This document shows positions 25,884 through 38,139 of a stretch of DNA of 64,000 nucleotides, piece by piece. How positions within the stretch are numbered: the stretch's first letter is position 1; the number at the start of each line of letters is the position of its first letter. Origin of the DNA: Clonostachys chloroleuca (taxonomy: Eukaryota; Ascomycota; Sordariomycetes; Hypocreales; Bionectriaceae); contig JBANAY010000003.1 of assembly GCA_037952775.1 (NCBI GenBank), positions 17,484,001 through 17,548,000 on the forward strand, written 5' to 3'. The translations under genes were made by a program, and so were the position numbers. A model generated the notes under the pieces. The model did no database searches. It saw only the letters and a list, made by a program, of their open reading frames with translations, and was not told the origin of the DNA.

Positions 25884-26860
25884 GGGCTTTGGGAAATTGA
25901 ACATGATAGTGGCGTTATGGGCAAGACACTCGCTTTTTTTTATCTCTTGTCGAATCATTTACTGTGTCAACATGGCAACGGCGTTCTTGGATTGCAACAA
26001 GCACTTTTTAAAACCAAACAGAAGGCGGCGGAAATTTGATTTATCATTAAGCTGGGGAAGCATCTTTAATATAGTTACCGGGGATCGATTTGCAAACGAA
26101 AAGGATTCCGGCTCGCACCCGCAAGTTATGCATGTTCACAATTTTCAGCAACAATTTATTTTTTGACGGTCTTTTCTAAGCATTTGCCGACATTGCGATA
26201 GCCACGGTTTTGCAAACTTTTGACGGCCCAAACTTATATCAGTCTGGATATTTTGGCCGATATGTCAACGCAGATTTAGGTTCTCCGAAGTTGTCTTTAC
26301 AAATCCATGTTCGTCTTTTTTCTTATCCTCATCAAGGTGCAAACCTGATCATTGTCGAGACTATGGAGAAAGGGTTTTGGTCCCAGTTTATAGATACGCA
26401 CATCATTCTCTATATTCCCTTGGCTCTTATTTTTTTCTCATGCTTTTTGGAGTAGCATCTGTCTTATTGCATGTCTGTCTATTTGGTTTTCCCTTTACGA
26501 GCTTCAGCATACGGTACTCAGTCGGAATTGGATACCCAGGAGATTTGATTGATATGACGTGGTGGGAGTTGTGACACGAGGTGAGAAGTTGATTCAATTG
26601 GCACCAGCGAGGGGGCAGCTCGGGACTGAGTCACTGGGACCAGGCGCGGGTGGTATTGCTTTTCGTTGAATGATAAATAGATAGTCAATGATCAATCTTC
26701 TTTCCATGGAGTTTTTTTTCTCCGTTGTAAAGCAAACTGCAGATAAATATCATCTTGAATAATTCATCACTTTCATTCCCTAGGGGTACTTATCTAAACT
26801 GGGTGTCTTTCATTACTTAAGTCTAATGAGGGATGACAGAAAAAAGACAGTGGTCATTCC
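25884..26860. other. Convergent 3' region
   Basis: AT-rich DNA between the ends of the Zn2Cys6 gene and the minus-strand helicase gene. Short open frames here look like untranslated sequence. No gene is seen. Confidence 0.5.
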
Positions 26861-29800
26861 TCACGCCCATTCTCGCTTAAATTTCTCAGTGAAATCCTCG
26901 TGTAGGCATACAAAGGCCTTCAACACGTTGGCCAACCCTTGACCGTCCCGTTGCCATGCGGGTGCGTCCGCATCACGATTGTTCCAGATCGTCGGTGCTG
27001 AAGAAGCAGTCTTCAGCTCGTCCCCCTCCTCCTCGTCACTATCATCCCAGCTGTCCTTTGGTGCAGCCTTTGGTTTCTTCACCCGTAATTGTGTCGCTTC
27101 CTCCCTGCTGATCTCACGGGCTTCGGCCTCGTTCTCGCCAAACTCATGCTCGCCGAACCCTTGCTGCTTGCCATCCTCGCCGTCATCTCCCGCCTGGCTA
27201 CCCGCGAGACCCTCGAGGCTGGACACGATGGCCGCAAGAGTTAAAGAGAAGTCCTTGAGCAGGAACCACACGTCGCCGTCCTTGATGCGGTTGTCGCGCA
27301 CCAGGACGCTCATGGAGGCGTGCTTGTAGAAGTCGTACAGGTAGGCGTTGTGCTCCGTGGCGGTCTCGCGGGGCCAGACGGGGATGTAAGGTATGGCGGA
27401 CTCCTCGAGGAAGACTCCGCCGCGGACGGTGGAGCAGAGGTCGTGGATCGACTTGAATGTGTCGTCGAACCCGGAGAGGGCGACAAACGGCGACCGGATC
27501 GTGGCGGGCGGTTTGCCAGGAGCGAAGACAGGCTGTCGGGGCGTATTCGCAGCCCCCACGGCTCGCCCTGAGAAGGGGAGGGTGCAGTCCGGCTGGTTGG
27601 CGAGGTTATGGGAGATGTAGGAGCTTACGTAGCCTCTGAAGATTCTCAGTGTCTCTGCGTTATGCTCCAGTAGTAGTAGCTTCTCTGCTGAAGCCGGCAG
27701 GCGTGGGAGGAAGACGACCGAAGAGGATCGGTGTAATGATTCGACGAAGGCGTCGCTTCGTTTGACGGGGATGCGGTTGAACAAGTGGCTTAGGACGAGC
27801 ATCAACTCGAGCAAAACTTCTTCACGATTGATGTCGATTCTGGCGCAAAGGTTGTGGAAATACCCGCCTTTGAGAAGGGAATGAAACGCAAAGACGGAGT
27901 TTTCAGTGAAATAGAGATGGCCTATTAAGCCTGCAAAGTTGAGAGGCGCTCCTGTTGCTGACAGCAGGTGATGCCGTCGCAGGTAGTCGATCGAGAATCG
28001 CAAGTGATGCTTTACAGCCCCCTTTGCCTCGGGGCCTCCTGCAAAGATTCGCGTCTGAGACAGAAGAGCGTTCATGGAGTCGACTGCAACGTCTCCGTTG
28101 TTAGTCCCATGGAGAAGACCGAATAATCGGAGGATGAGACTTGTTGAGATGCAGAACTGGCCGCGGAGGTCAGGCAGTCGGGAGGACATGATCTCGTAGA
28201 CACGTTCTTTGGGGATGCCGTTGAAGACAACATTCCCCAAGAGGTCGAAGCCTCTACGGCCAGCTCGGCCGGATGCCTGTCGGTAGTTTTGGGCCGTGAG
28301 AAAGATCGAGTCGCCGCTGAAAACAACAGTCTTGCAGGGCATGTTGATACCAAGAGCCAGTGTGCCGGTCGCGATAACGAGCCTGAGGTAGCCCTTGCGG
28401 AAGAGAATTTCAACACTATGAAGGGAGAAATTAGTCATTACAAATGCTCACTTGGAAGAATCCGTGTTTGTAGCATCGGGAGGGGGTTACTGAAGCCTAC
28501 ATTTGTCTGTATCGTCGATTGATACCTGCGTGATGAACACCAACTCCACGTCGGAGAGCCTCAATCATCCAACGTTTGAGATTTTCGTCCTTCAGTTTTC
28601 CTAGGTGTTCGTTCAGCTCGGAAAGCTGCAGTTTCAACTTGTCCGCAAAGCTAAACTGGTCCAAGGGGCCATCTGGGTCGAAACACTCCCAGGGGCTGAG
28701 CTCGACACTTGCCTCTGATTGAACAATATCCATCTTTGACAGCTTATCCGCATCGCCATCCTTATTCTTTGTTTTCTGAGAAGCCTTGGTCTTTTTGGAC
28801 TCGTTTCCCGACCTCTTCTCATTTCCTCGTTGCCACGCTTGGTAGCGATCCATTGTTCGCCTCCATTCCGGGCTTGATTCTTTCCAGACATTCTCTGCCT
28901 CTTCTAACTTTTTGACGACGTGTTGTACTTGTTTTTCGCATTCTGTTCGGTCATAGCTGAATGCCAGAGCCGGCAAGGCATCTTGTTGATGCAAATCGCA
29001 GGCCAATTCAAACAATGCCTCCTTATGATTCATAGGTTCACTGGATATTGTCACTGGATCCTGCATGCTAGGCTCTACTTCCAAAGCCTGTCCTAGCTTA
29101 CTCTTGAGCCTTTCGAAAGCTGATGGATCTTGCTGGATTAGGTGCAAAAGCCTTGACTTGAGGCTTTCTTCCCACTTTCTCACGTCGGACTTGGTGATGA
29201 CAGTTGGCAAGGCTTTCGCGGGACCGTCAATCTCGTATTTTCGCATATCATCATTGGACAGAGTCTTGCCTAGTTCCGTCCACAGATTAAAGCAGTCCCT
29301 CGCCTCGAGGCTGAGGTCGCCGAGGGCACCTCTATTACGATCAATAAGCGCCGCAATGGGATGGATGAACTTCAGATTCTGGCAGAGCTGTGGACCTTCG
29401 TCCAAACCTGGAACGGGCAGTTTTCGTATCTTCCGTAAGCCTTGGAAAGTGAAGTCTTTGGATGGTTTGTAAATGAACTTCCTCAAATCTGAGTAACGGA
29501 CATTGTGGACGACAAGCTTCATCTTGCGCCCCTTTTTCACTTGGGTTGCCTGAAGCCAATCCTGAAACTCTCCTGGATTTCCAATCGTGGCGGACAGCGC
29601 GATGATGGGGCATGGGGCTAGCAGCAGGAGCTGCTCCCATACCACGCCGTCTTCATTCTGGCCGATACAGTGAACTTCGTCAAAGATGATCCGTTTCACT
29701 CTCTTCGACCAAGCCCTTGGGCCGGTCGCGTTGCTGGGTGAGAGGAGCATGATTTGCAGCATTTGAGGCACTGTGACCAATATCTGGCATTCTGTGGGGG

Positions 29801-32359
29801 TGTTGACTCGATAGTCTCTTGTGTGAATTGCCCAGACTGATTTGGCCGACACCTTTGACTTGCTGTAGTCCTTTGAGAAGCGTGCGTTGATCTCGGCGGC
29901 AATCTGATTGACCAGAGCCTTGGTTGGGGCTACGTAGACGATGACCGAATCGTCGTCAGACTCCAGAATCTTCTTCATTGCGTAGAAGGATATGAAGGTT
30001 TTTCCGGCGGAGGTCGGCGCCACGACGATCAAGCTGTCATCCTCGTCAATGGAGTCCAGCACTTGCCTCTGCCACGCGTCGGGTTCAAATTGAACACGAT
30101 CATCTGGTCGAGAATCGAACCGCCGATCCATGTACGGGCCAGCGTATTCGAGCTGCAGGGCTTGGGCATCAACCTGCACTTCCTTCATTGCCCTCAGCGC
30201 CTCCAGATCAAATCTGAAAGGTAAGCTTCTGCTGGGGGTGGAAAAGGGGAAGGGCAAAGAGGGCATCTTTAGATGCTTGTTCAGCCGCGTGAGAGCATCT
30301 GCCACTTCTGGCGTGAGGGACTGATTGTTGGAACATTTCCGCATACAGTTCCACAACATTGCGATAATGTAGTATCCCCGGTGGTGAGTTGAGGCCGAGT
30401 TCCTGCTCATCCCTTCCATGCTCCATATCTTGCATAGCACATTGCACATGTACACATCAACTTCAGAAACTAGAGCCTTCGTGCCCTCGCCTGATGACTT
30501 GCTCTGGGCAAATTTCAAGGCTTTCCAGTAGCGGCTCACCAAGTCGGGGTCCTTTTCGTACACGGAACACTCCCTGTCCCAGTACCTGGCCTCGTCTTTT
30601 TGTTTCTTTAGAGTCTTGAGTTCACGGCACTCAGCTGCGGCTTTGAGAGCGCTCGCCCTGCCCCCGGAAGCCTTCTTCCCATTGCTCTGCGGCACCGAAT
30701 TGTTGTTATTCTTCCTGTTGTTCGATGGCTTGGGCTTCTTCGAGGCTGCAATGATGATCTCTGGCTCGAGAGACTTCCCCTGGGCGTTGGTCAAGCTGGC
30801 AGAGTACGCCATCATGTCGGCCATCATCTTCTGCTGCCGCTTTCTGCCGAGGAAGCCGACCCTCGAGGGTATCCTGGGTAGAACGAGCCTCTTGCGTGCG
30901 TTGTGCCAGTGCGTCAGGTCTTCAAAGACAACGTCCGAAGTCGGGTCTCGCGTCTCTGGGGCTATCTTAAGGTTGATGTCGCTGAGGAAGTCGTCCAGTG
31001 CCGGGTGGCTGAACTCCAACACGCTCGTTTCGGGCTGCTTATGCTGAGAGATATCGATTTCTGTCGTCGTAGAAGCTGTAGGGAGGTGATCCAGAGGAGA
31101 GGTTTCCTTATCCAACACCAGTTGCAGCAATGCACCGGCCAATGTCAAGATATTCTCCGGGAAGGGTTCCTTTCGTCTCAATCTTGCCAGGACGTGGAAG
31201 AACACCCGCCCATCTAGCAGATCGTAGAGGTCCCACAGAGAACCATTGGCCTCGCAGTTGTCGTAGATGGTATGCCGTTTCAATACCATTAGATGGGCCG
31301 TCTCGCAGAACGAGCGGAGAAAGTCTACGTCGTCTGGCGAGTTTGGTGGGTGGGATTCAATCTGGCGATCCAGAAGACTGCATACATGCAGAATAGCCAG
31401 ATGTAGCATGAAGGCGCTGATACGCTCATCCACCTCCTCTCTATTGTCTTCTGCATCGCCTCGTAAGGCCTGGCAGGTAGCAACGCTGATAGCCATTCGA
31501 AGAGTGAAGTTGCCATGCTCAGCTGGCAAGCGGTCGATCTTCTCAGGAAGCCTCTCAAAAATAGACTCTTCCAACTCATATGCTTCTTCGACCTTGATCT
31601 TCAACTTCAAATTTGGGGTGCGGCTTGTAGTTCCACTTATCATTGGGAAGAATGCCTGAGAAACATGTGAGAAACCCCAAATAAGTTATCTAAATTTGGA
31701 TCATGCAAAACGCACCTTGGAGCTTCGAAACTCGACAGAGTTGATGATCGCAACATTTTTGTGCGACCGTATGAACTGGTAGATCAGCAAGCGGAGAGAG
31801 ATGGTATCCTCGTCATCCTCGTCAACACCTTCGTGACACAGGACGAAGTGAACCGTGTGCGTCTTGATATACTTTTCGAAGCCCGGATCGTTCATATCGT
31901 TGTACTCGTATACGTGCCTCATGCCGTCAAATACAACCGAGAAGATATTCTTCAAGTGCTGTATGAGAAGTGTCCGAGCAAGCTGGTATTTGTACCTGTC
32001 CCGGGGCCTGCAGGTATTGGGTGCACAGAGAAGCTCCGTGTTGCTGAAGAAGATGATGTCGAAGTTGCATCCTCTCTTGCACAGCTTGCTCAAGAAGTCC
32101 TCGACGGCCCAGACAGCGTGCAGGAGCTGGAAATTATCTATCTTCGCGTGTGAGATTTCGTTCTCGGGGAATGGGGCTTTGAAGACCTGTACTGACCGTG
32201 GAAGTCTACCTCGTCGAGGCAGTGCCGAAGAAGAGACTCGCCGTGGATGAGAAAAAGCTCCTTGCCAGCAAAGTCGCCGACGATGTCTACAGTATTCGGG
32301 CGCAGATGTGCGTACCAGGTCTTGAGCGAGACCAAGGCCTTTTTTCCCACAGAATCCAT
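26861..32359 (-). CDS. DDX60-like Ski2-family DExH helicase
   Basis: Four exons on the minus strand (32359-32197, 32137-31716, 31655-28501, 28415-26861) keep frame through 59-, 60- and 85-nt introns and give 1764 residues. The N-terminus (WYAHLRPNTVDIVGDFAGKE, then DNFQLLHAVWAVEDFL and YKYQLARTLLIQHL) is the PIN-like region of DDX60 homologues. The helicase core shows the P-loop APTSAGKT near residue 740, the DEVH box (IIFDEVHCIG) near 855, SAT in ALSATIGNP, then [42 protein letters not shown] in parts, and QASGRAGRRGFD near 1295. Mammalian DDX60 is an antiviral RNA-sensing cofactor; fungal members are poorly studied and probably act on RNA. A long insert with a Lys-rich low-complexity section (KKTKASQKTKNKDGD) sits between the two RecA-like domains. 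The start is the ATG that gives the family N-terminus. Confidence 0.9.
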
Positions 32360-33257
32360 GTTCAGTGGAATACAACTTATCTTCAAGAAACGCCGAGTTG
32401 GGGGTGGGAGTGATGGATGAAAAGTTAAACAAACAATGGTTTGAGCGATGAAGAAAGAAAAAAAAAACAGAAACCAGCAGGACGTGGAGGAGTGTATTTG
32501 TAAAACCAGGATAGATGGCTTTGCCCTTGTAGGCAGCAATTGTCATGCAGGAGGCCAACCCATGATTATCAGAAGCCGCTCACAATCACCTCAGATCGCC
32601 GCTGTTGGCCCAACGAGTGGATACCGGCGTTGGCAGGTCATACACACGCATGTCAGTATCCTATCAGTGTAACTAGCTGATCGAACAAGTGAGGCTGAGG
32701 CAGAGATGAGGATTGGCCAGCCTCAGGTGACCATTAGGCATATTTTGTTGAGTGGACGAGGGAATGCTTAGCCAGCAACGCTCGCAATTGAACGAACTAA
32801 TGCCGGATTATGATGGGAAGCCACACGTATTCTTGGGTTACTCTGCCTTTTGTAACAGTACATGACACTGAAATGGCTGCGGGAGGCCACTCTTGGGGGC
32901 GAACAACAGCCGTAGTGTATACAAACTGGTTACACGTCGGTTTGCTTTCATGCAGCCACGTCCAAAGCAGTTCAGACCACATCGGACTGAATAAATGAAA
33001 GTATGCCAGTGGAGATTGAGTATTAACGTAGAACAGCTCGAGTTGGGAGCTGAATTGTGAGTTTTGAATAATATAAAACAACCGAGGCCCGTCAGAGCTC
33101 TCCGTCACATTGTATCCTACTCTACCTTCTCTCCTACCGCCTGTATTTTAGAAATCCAAATCAACTCCGATCCCATCCTGAACGCCAGCGCAATGCATAC
33201 GGGGCCAGGCACCCGTTTCCCTGCTTGCAATTACCCTTCTTTTCCCCCCAAGCGCGC
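32360..33257. other. Intergenic between Utp15 and the helicase gene
   Basis: Holds the helicase promoter on the left and the Utp15 3' region on the right. No gene is seen. Confidence 0.5.
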
Positions 33258-34844
33258 TCATAGTATACCGGCACTCAAGCTCTCCAGCATACCGGTTGTT
33301 TGGCAAGCACTTTGCGCTGTCTCCACCGCGTTCGACACTCTCCGACTTAATGTGCGGAAGCCCTCGTACAACTCTGTAGAACCGCCAACAAACTCGGCAT
33401 AGAGATCCAGAAGGTGCAGGCCTGCCTCGACGCAAACACTCACGTACCGAGGGTCGCATATGTGCCCGCATACCCATTTTAGCACCGGCTGCACGCTCTG
33501 TTCATCTCGTGATTCGAGAGCTTCTCGAAGGGCGCTGCGGTGGCGAAGAGCCAGGAGTAATGTGAGGACATTAAGAGACGAGTATTCTGGAGACTGCTTG
33601 TCCAGCACCAGATCCAGGGCCCGGGAATATTTGGCGTGACGGAGGTCCTTCTGCCAGCCGCGCTCCTTCTTCTTGAATGCGCGTGGCTCGTTTGCGATGA
33701 CGACGTCGGCTCCCTCGCCGACGAGGTCCAGCCGTTGAGATGCGGCGACTCTTCGCTTGCGCTTCGATTTCTTCGCATCGTGAGCATCTATGGTTCCTGC
33801 TACCAGAGCCGCCATCTCCTTCTCACGCTCGCGCTCGCGGGTTGCCTCGGCACCCGTCCTACGGGTGCGCACGCTGAGAACTCCCGACTGCATACCCACG
33901 GCGAGGTGGCGGTCATCCGCGTCCACGCCATCGCTTGATGGGATCACGTTCACTGACAGGACGGGGGACTGGTACTTTGTGCTGAACACAACGTTCCACC
34001 CCGTCGTCTCGAAAACCTTGACGTGCCCCTCCAGGCCACCAGTAACGAGACGGCGACCGCCGGATGCTAGGCTAAGAGACGTGACAGTCTTCTGGTGGTT
34101 GGTTATCATGTGCAGGGGGCGGGCCGCAACCAGGTCCAAGACGCTGACAGAGTTCTCTGCGGCCGCGAGGACCGTGGTTCCTGATGGTAGCGAGAGCACA
34201 TCCTCCACCGGGGCAGCATGCTTGAAAGCCATGACGGCAGTATTGTTCCCCGTCCTGGGATCCCAGAGCTTCACCGTCGAGTCGTAGCTGCCCGAGACGA
34301 TCATGTTGGACATGGTTCCAGGCATGAAGTTGGCGCAGCGCACGTAGTCATTGTGGCCGACAAAAGTCGTGGTGGGTTCGTTGCTCGGCAGGTCCCAGAG
34401 CCTCACGGTTCTGTCGTCGCTTGCGCTGAGAAGCGTCGTGAGGTCCGTCGGCGAAAATTTGGTGACCCAGACGGGCTGCTTGTGGGTGGTCCACGTCTTG
34501 AGGATCGCACGCGAGTTCACGTCAAACACCTGGATCTTGCCAGTATCATCGCCCGCAACCAGCACCCTTCCATCTCTTCTGATCTCTCCGCTGCGCGCGA
34601 CATCGCCGAAGCGAGTGATGCTCTTGAGGAGCTTTCGGGTCCTGTTCGAGTAAATCTGGACGCGGGTTCCCGTGGTGACCGCGAAAGAGTCGCTGTTGTA
34701 CGAGATGTGGGTGATTGGGTAGCTAGTCGGCGAAGGAATAAGCAGCTGGTTCTTGAAGGTCTTCCAGTAACGCTGCTCTGCTGTGATGGGAGTTGGGCCT
34801 GATGGCAGCTTAAGCTGTGGTAAAGGTCCCACCTGCGCCGCCAT
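33258..34844 (-). CDS. utp15: U3 snoRNP protein Utp15
   Basis: A single exon of 528 residues from the ATG at 34844; an in-frame GTG two codons upstream is not a plausible start. The N-terminus (LPQLKLPSGPTPITAEQRYWKTFKNQLLIPS in parts) precedes WD40 blades such as VWVTKFSPTDLTTLLSASDDRTVRLWDL, DYVRCANFMPGTMSNMIVSGSYD..VKLWDPRTG and TVTSLSLASGGRRLVTGGLEGHVKVFE, each quoted in part. The last 150 residues match the helical Utp15 C-terminal domain (HAKYSRALDLVLDK, then LNVLTLLLALRHRSALREAL, VLKWVCGHICDPRYV, LHLLDLYAEF). Utp15 belongs to the UtpA subcomplex of the small-subunit processome, loads early on nascent pre-rRNA in the nucleolus, and supports rDNA transcription. A basic KKSKRKRRV tract near residue 355 is a likely nucleolar signal. 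Confidence 0.93.
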   Translation of the reverse strand: MAAQVGPLPQLKLPSGPTPITAEQRYWKTFKNQLLIPSPTSYPITHISYNSDSFAVTTGTRVQIYSNRTRKLLKSITRFGDVARSGEIRRDGRVLVAGDDTGKIQVFDVNSRAILKTWTTHKQPVWVTKFSPTDLTTLLSASDDRTVRLWDLPSNEPTTTFVGHNDYVRCANFMPGTMSNMIVSGSYDSTVKLWDPRTGNNTAVMAFKHAAPVEDVLSLPSGTTVLAAAENSVSVLDLVAARPLHMITNHQKTVTSLSLASGGRRLVTGGLEGHVKVFETTGWNVVFSTKYQSPVLSVNVIPSSDGVDADDRHLAVGMQSGVLSVRTRRTGAEATREREREKEMAALVAGTIDAHDAKKSKRKRRVAASQRLDLVGEGADVVIANEPRAFKKKERGWQKDLRHAKYSRALDLVLDKQSPEYSSLNVLTLLLALRHRSALREALESRDEQSVQPVLKWVCGHICDPRYVSVCVEAGLHLLDLYAEFVGGSTELYEGFRTLSRRVSNAVETAQSACQTTGMLESLSAGIL

Positions 34845-35322
34845 TGTCACTGTCTTGTCGTGATTTCTTGAAAGATTGGATTTGGCGGTTTACGGTGGTG
34901 GTTGGACAGAGCATCTTGGAAACTTTTTTACTTCCAATGCCGATAAGATAAAAATGCTGTGGGGTTCCTGGTACTATTCCGCGTTAGGAAAGGACCAGCA
35001 GCTCGAGACAGTGAACCGTCAAACAACAACGACCCACTGCGAGTTCTCAGGTACTCGTCCAATTAGCTATCACCAACCAGCATGAAAAAGGTCCGAGTAT
35101 ATACTGAAGCAATTTCTATTCGTATGTCTATCATCCCTCTCCATGTTTTCTAATCATCATTGAATACCTGTTATGACCCTCCCTACCTTACCCAAATTGT
35201 GTGAAAACCGAGCGCCATAAAATCTCAGACCTGAACCTCCCCTTCCTTATAGCCTAGAACCAAGATGTTGAAAAAAAAAAAGTATGGTACAAAAGTTCAA
35301 CGTTGCCGTTTATCTTATTGCT
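34845..35322. other. Intergenic
   Basis: Promoter of utp15 and 3' end of the C2-domain gene, both transcribed leftward. No gene is seen. Confidence 0.5.
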
Positions 35323-38139
35323 CTAGTAGCCCCCGTGTCGGCGTGACCTACCTGTGCCAATATCGATAGCTTGCATTTCATGGACCAGAGCCAAACACTC
35401 GGCCCCTCCCCCATTGGCACCACTCATTACTGGCAACGGAACTTTTGCTGGAATTGGGGGCGCAGAGCCTTGACGAGGCGCGTAGTTCTCATTTTGATGT
35501 TCCCAGTGGCTCATCCGCTGCCCACCACGGGTTGGGGTATATTGTCCAGGGCGATCCTGGAAGTTGTCTGGGCCAATGGGCGCCAAAGGACTTGACCCGC
35601 CTTGTATATAAGCCGCTGAAGTTCTATTTGACTTCTTTTGCAGTCTGTTCCTTCCGGGGGTGACTGTTGTTACAAGCTCCTGTGGACCATAAGATGGACG
35701 TGGCGCGGCTGGCGGCTGCGAAGGCCGTGCTGCAATACGGAGCTGTCTCCTTCCACTGGGTGGCATAGGTTGTGCGCCATTCGGGGCTGGTCTGGACCGG
35801 GCGTCAGAAGATTGCTGCTTTGACTTCGATTCGGGCTCAGGGGCCCAGGATTCGACCGGAAGGTGATCAGAAGGGTCGACTTCCTTCCCATCGTGCGTGA
35901 TGATCCGAGCATCCGGGTCGGGGCCCAAGACATCGTCCTGCGGCGGCGGAATGTTTGAGTTAAACGCATTGAACGAATCAGGTCCAAATGGCACGTCCGA
36001 GACCCTCCTAGAATCTGATGGAGGTGGTGCCGGGCTCACAGACTTCCTCCTAATGGCGTGATTGGTGTTTGGGACCGGATTCGGCGAAGCATTTCGAATC
36101 CTAGTCAAAGCCATCTCGGAGCCACCGGAATAGGTGATCTCGGAATGTCTCTCAACAGGTCTCTCAGCCTGCTGAGAATCGAAACTATATCCATGGTTGG
36201 GCTGGTTGTGGCCGTACGATGGTGGAGGTTCGGACATATGGCGACCCCTTGTTGTTGGAACCAGTGCACCCTGGTAGCTCAGTCTGCGATCATCATATCG
36301 CTCTTCTTGCATACGATCCGAGATCTCCCGAGCCACATTTGGGTCAACACCAGGTACCAAAGAAGGGGGCATATCGGCGTGGGCATAATCTGATGAGCCT
36401 ACTCGCTGGAGGGCCCATTCATCAGGAGATTCAAAATGTGTCTGGCTGCTGTGCGGATTGCCGTAAAATTCACGGCCAGGACTAGTCGAAAATTCCCTTC
36501 CTGTATGGGAGGAGCTCTGTATTTGGTAGCCGTGCTGGATTTCACTCGTGGAGGCCCTGGGTCGAGGAGAAGGCGAATTTCGCGGCGTAACTCTCAAATT
36601 CAAGGGCGCTGGACTTGGGACTTGTTCGTAGCTACGGTGGTAATCCTCCTCCTCATACCCAGGCGCTGGTGCGTTATACCTGTACGTGTCATGCTCATAA
36701 TGGCCTGTCGGCGACTCAGGAACATCTTCCACAGTTGCTTGCATGTGCCTATGGTGGGGATCATAGGACGGGTCGTAAGAGTACTGCCTTTGAGGTGGTA
36801 CATCGTATTCGATTCTGTTGTAGTGCGCCACTGCATTCGCCGCTGCTGGTGCAGAATCATGGCCGCGCATTGAAGGTCTACCCGAATTTGCGGGCATTGA
36901 GTATCTGTGTGCTTCATTCTTCAGCACATCGTATCGCATGGGCATAGGAGACGTTCCCTTCTGGGGTGGCGGATCGTAATTGTTGCGATAGCCAATCTCT
37001 TGGGGTCCGACACTCTGTCGTGTTCTATGGGCTGGAGGAGGCGGCGGCCGTTCATCATCGCTTGGGCTTGCGAACTGTAACTGATTGGGCTCGCTCATAT
37101 GTAAATCATGGTGCTCCCGCCGAGGAATGCCCCGGGGCTCAATAGATTGGACTATCTGCCCTGCTCCGTAGTCTCGGTCGCCATGGTGGTGAGGAGAAAC
37201 ATCGTAGGAATCAACAGGACGGCTAGGTTGCCGATCCATCCGAGAAGGACCTTTTGGTGATGGGGAATACTGGTCCGGATGTGCTTGCCGATATCCAGAT
37301 GGTGGGGTGTTGTACTCTGCGCCCGGAGCGGGAGAGTTGTTTGCTGAATATCCTGTATGAGACTGGTGTCTACCATGGGACCGTGGTGGAGTTTGATACT
37401 GGTCAGGCACTGCAGGTACTCGTTGCTGCGCTGGAGATGGAGCGGCGGCAGCCGGAGAAGGGGCCTCTCCTGTGACGGGATCTGATGGTAGAGGTCGACG
37501 CTTCACGGGGGTCTTCTGCTTCATAGAGCCGCCCTCCATGTCAGGAGCAGCAGCCTGCACTCTGGGTCTAGCAGCAGGCTTTTCAGGCTTCGGTCGGGAG
37601 TCGTAGAATGTGATTTCCATCCGGATCTCGCCAGCATATTTTCCCCGGCAGGTTAGAGTCTGCCACATATCATTCTGACCACCGCCGGGAACAATAATGC
37701 CCTTTAGGTCGATCCACGACTCTCCGATCAAATCTGTCCTCTTATCGTCCGTAAATATCGACATCTTCAATTGGTAGTAGTCAGGGCCGTCATGGACTGT
37801 GAAACGCAATTCCTGGTCCCTGCATCGGAAATGTTAGAGATCAGCCGCATTATGACTTCCAATGTCTGCTTGTTTCTAGCATACTGATGGGAGGATGAAT
37901 ACTTACCATTTTGGCGTTTGGCCACCACGAACATCTGTTTTCGTCTTTTTGGCCTCCTTTCCTAGCCTCGCAGCGCAGTAAGGGTCCTGCTTCCCGATTG
38001 TTTTCCTGTTGGGCAGGTTCTTTGCTCGATCAACAATAAGCACCAAGGTGCCGATTTCGGGGCCGTCGACAGACATGTCTGCGAAGATGCCGGCTGTGTG
38101 AGCTCCATTGAGGACGTGTGCTTTCGTTGGGGACGCCAT
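35323..38139 (-). CDS. C2-domain cytokinesis protein, Inn1/Fic1-like
   Basis: Two exons, 38139-37907 and 37819-35323, join within a Trp codon across an 87-nt intron (GTAAGT, acceptor TGCAG) to give 909 residues. The N-terminal C2 domain covers about residues 20-150: PEIGTLVLIVDRAKNLPNRK, then KQDPYCAARLGKEAKKTKTD, TPKWDQELRFTVHDGPDYYQ, LIGESWIDLKGIIVPGG and YAGEIRMEITFYDSRPKPE. The remaining 750 residues are disordered and rich in Pro, Ser, Gln, Tyr and His, with many PxxP motifs, as in Inn1 (budding yeast) and Fic1 (fission yeast). Those proteins bind SH3 domains of Hof1/Cyk3-type partners and couple membrane ingression to septum formation. A septal role here is inferred from this architecture. 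The C-terminus contains a second conserved-looking stretch (APPIPAKVPLPVMSG and LALVHEMQAIDIGTGR). Confidence 0.86.
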
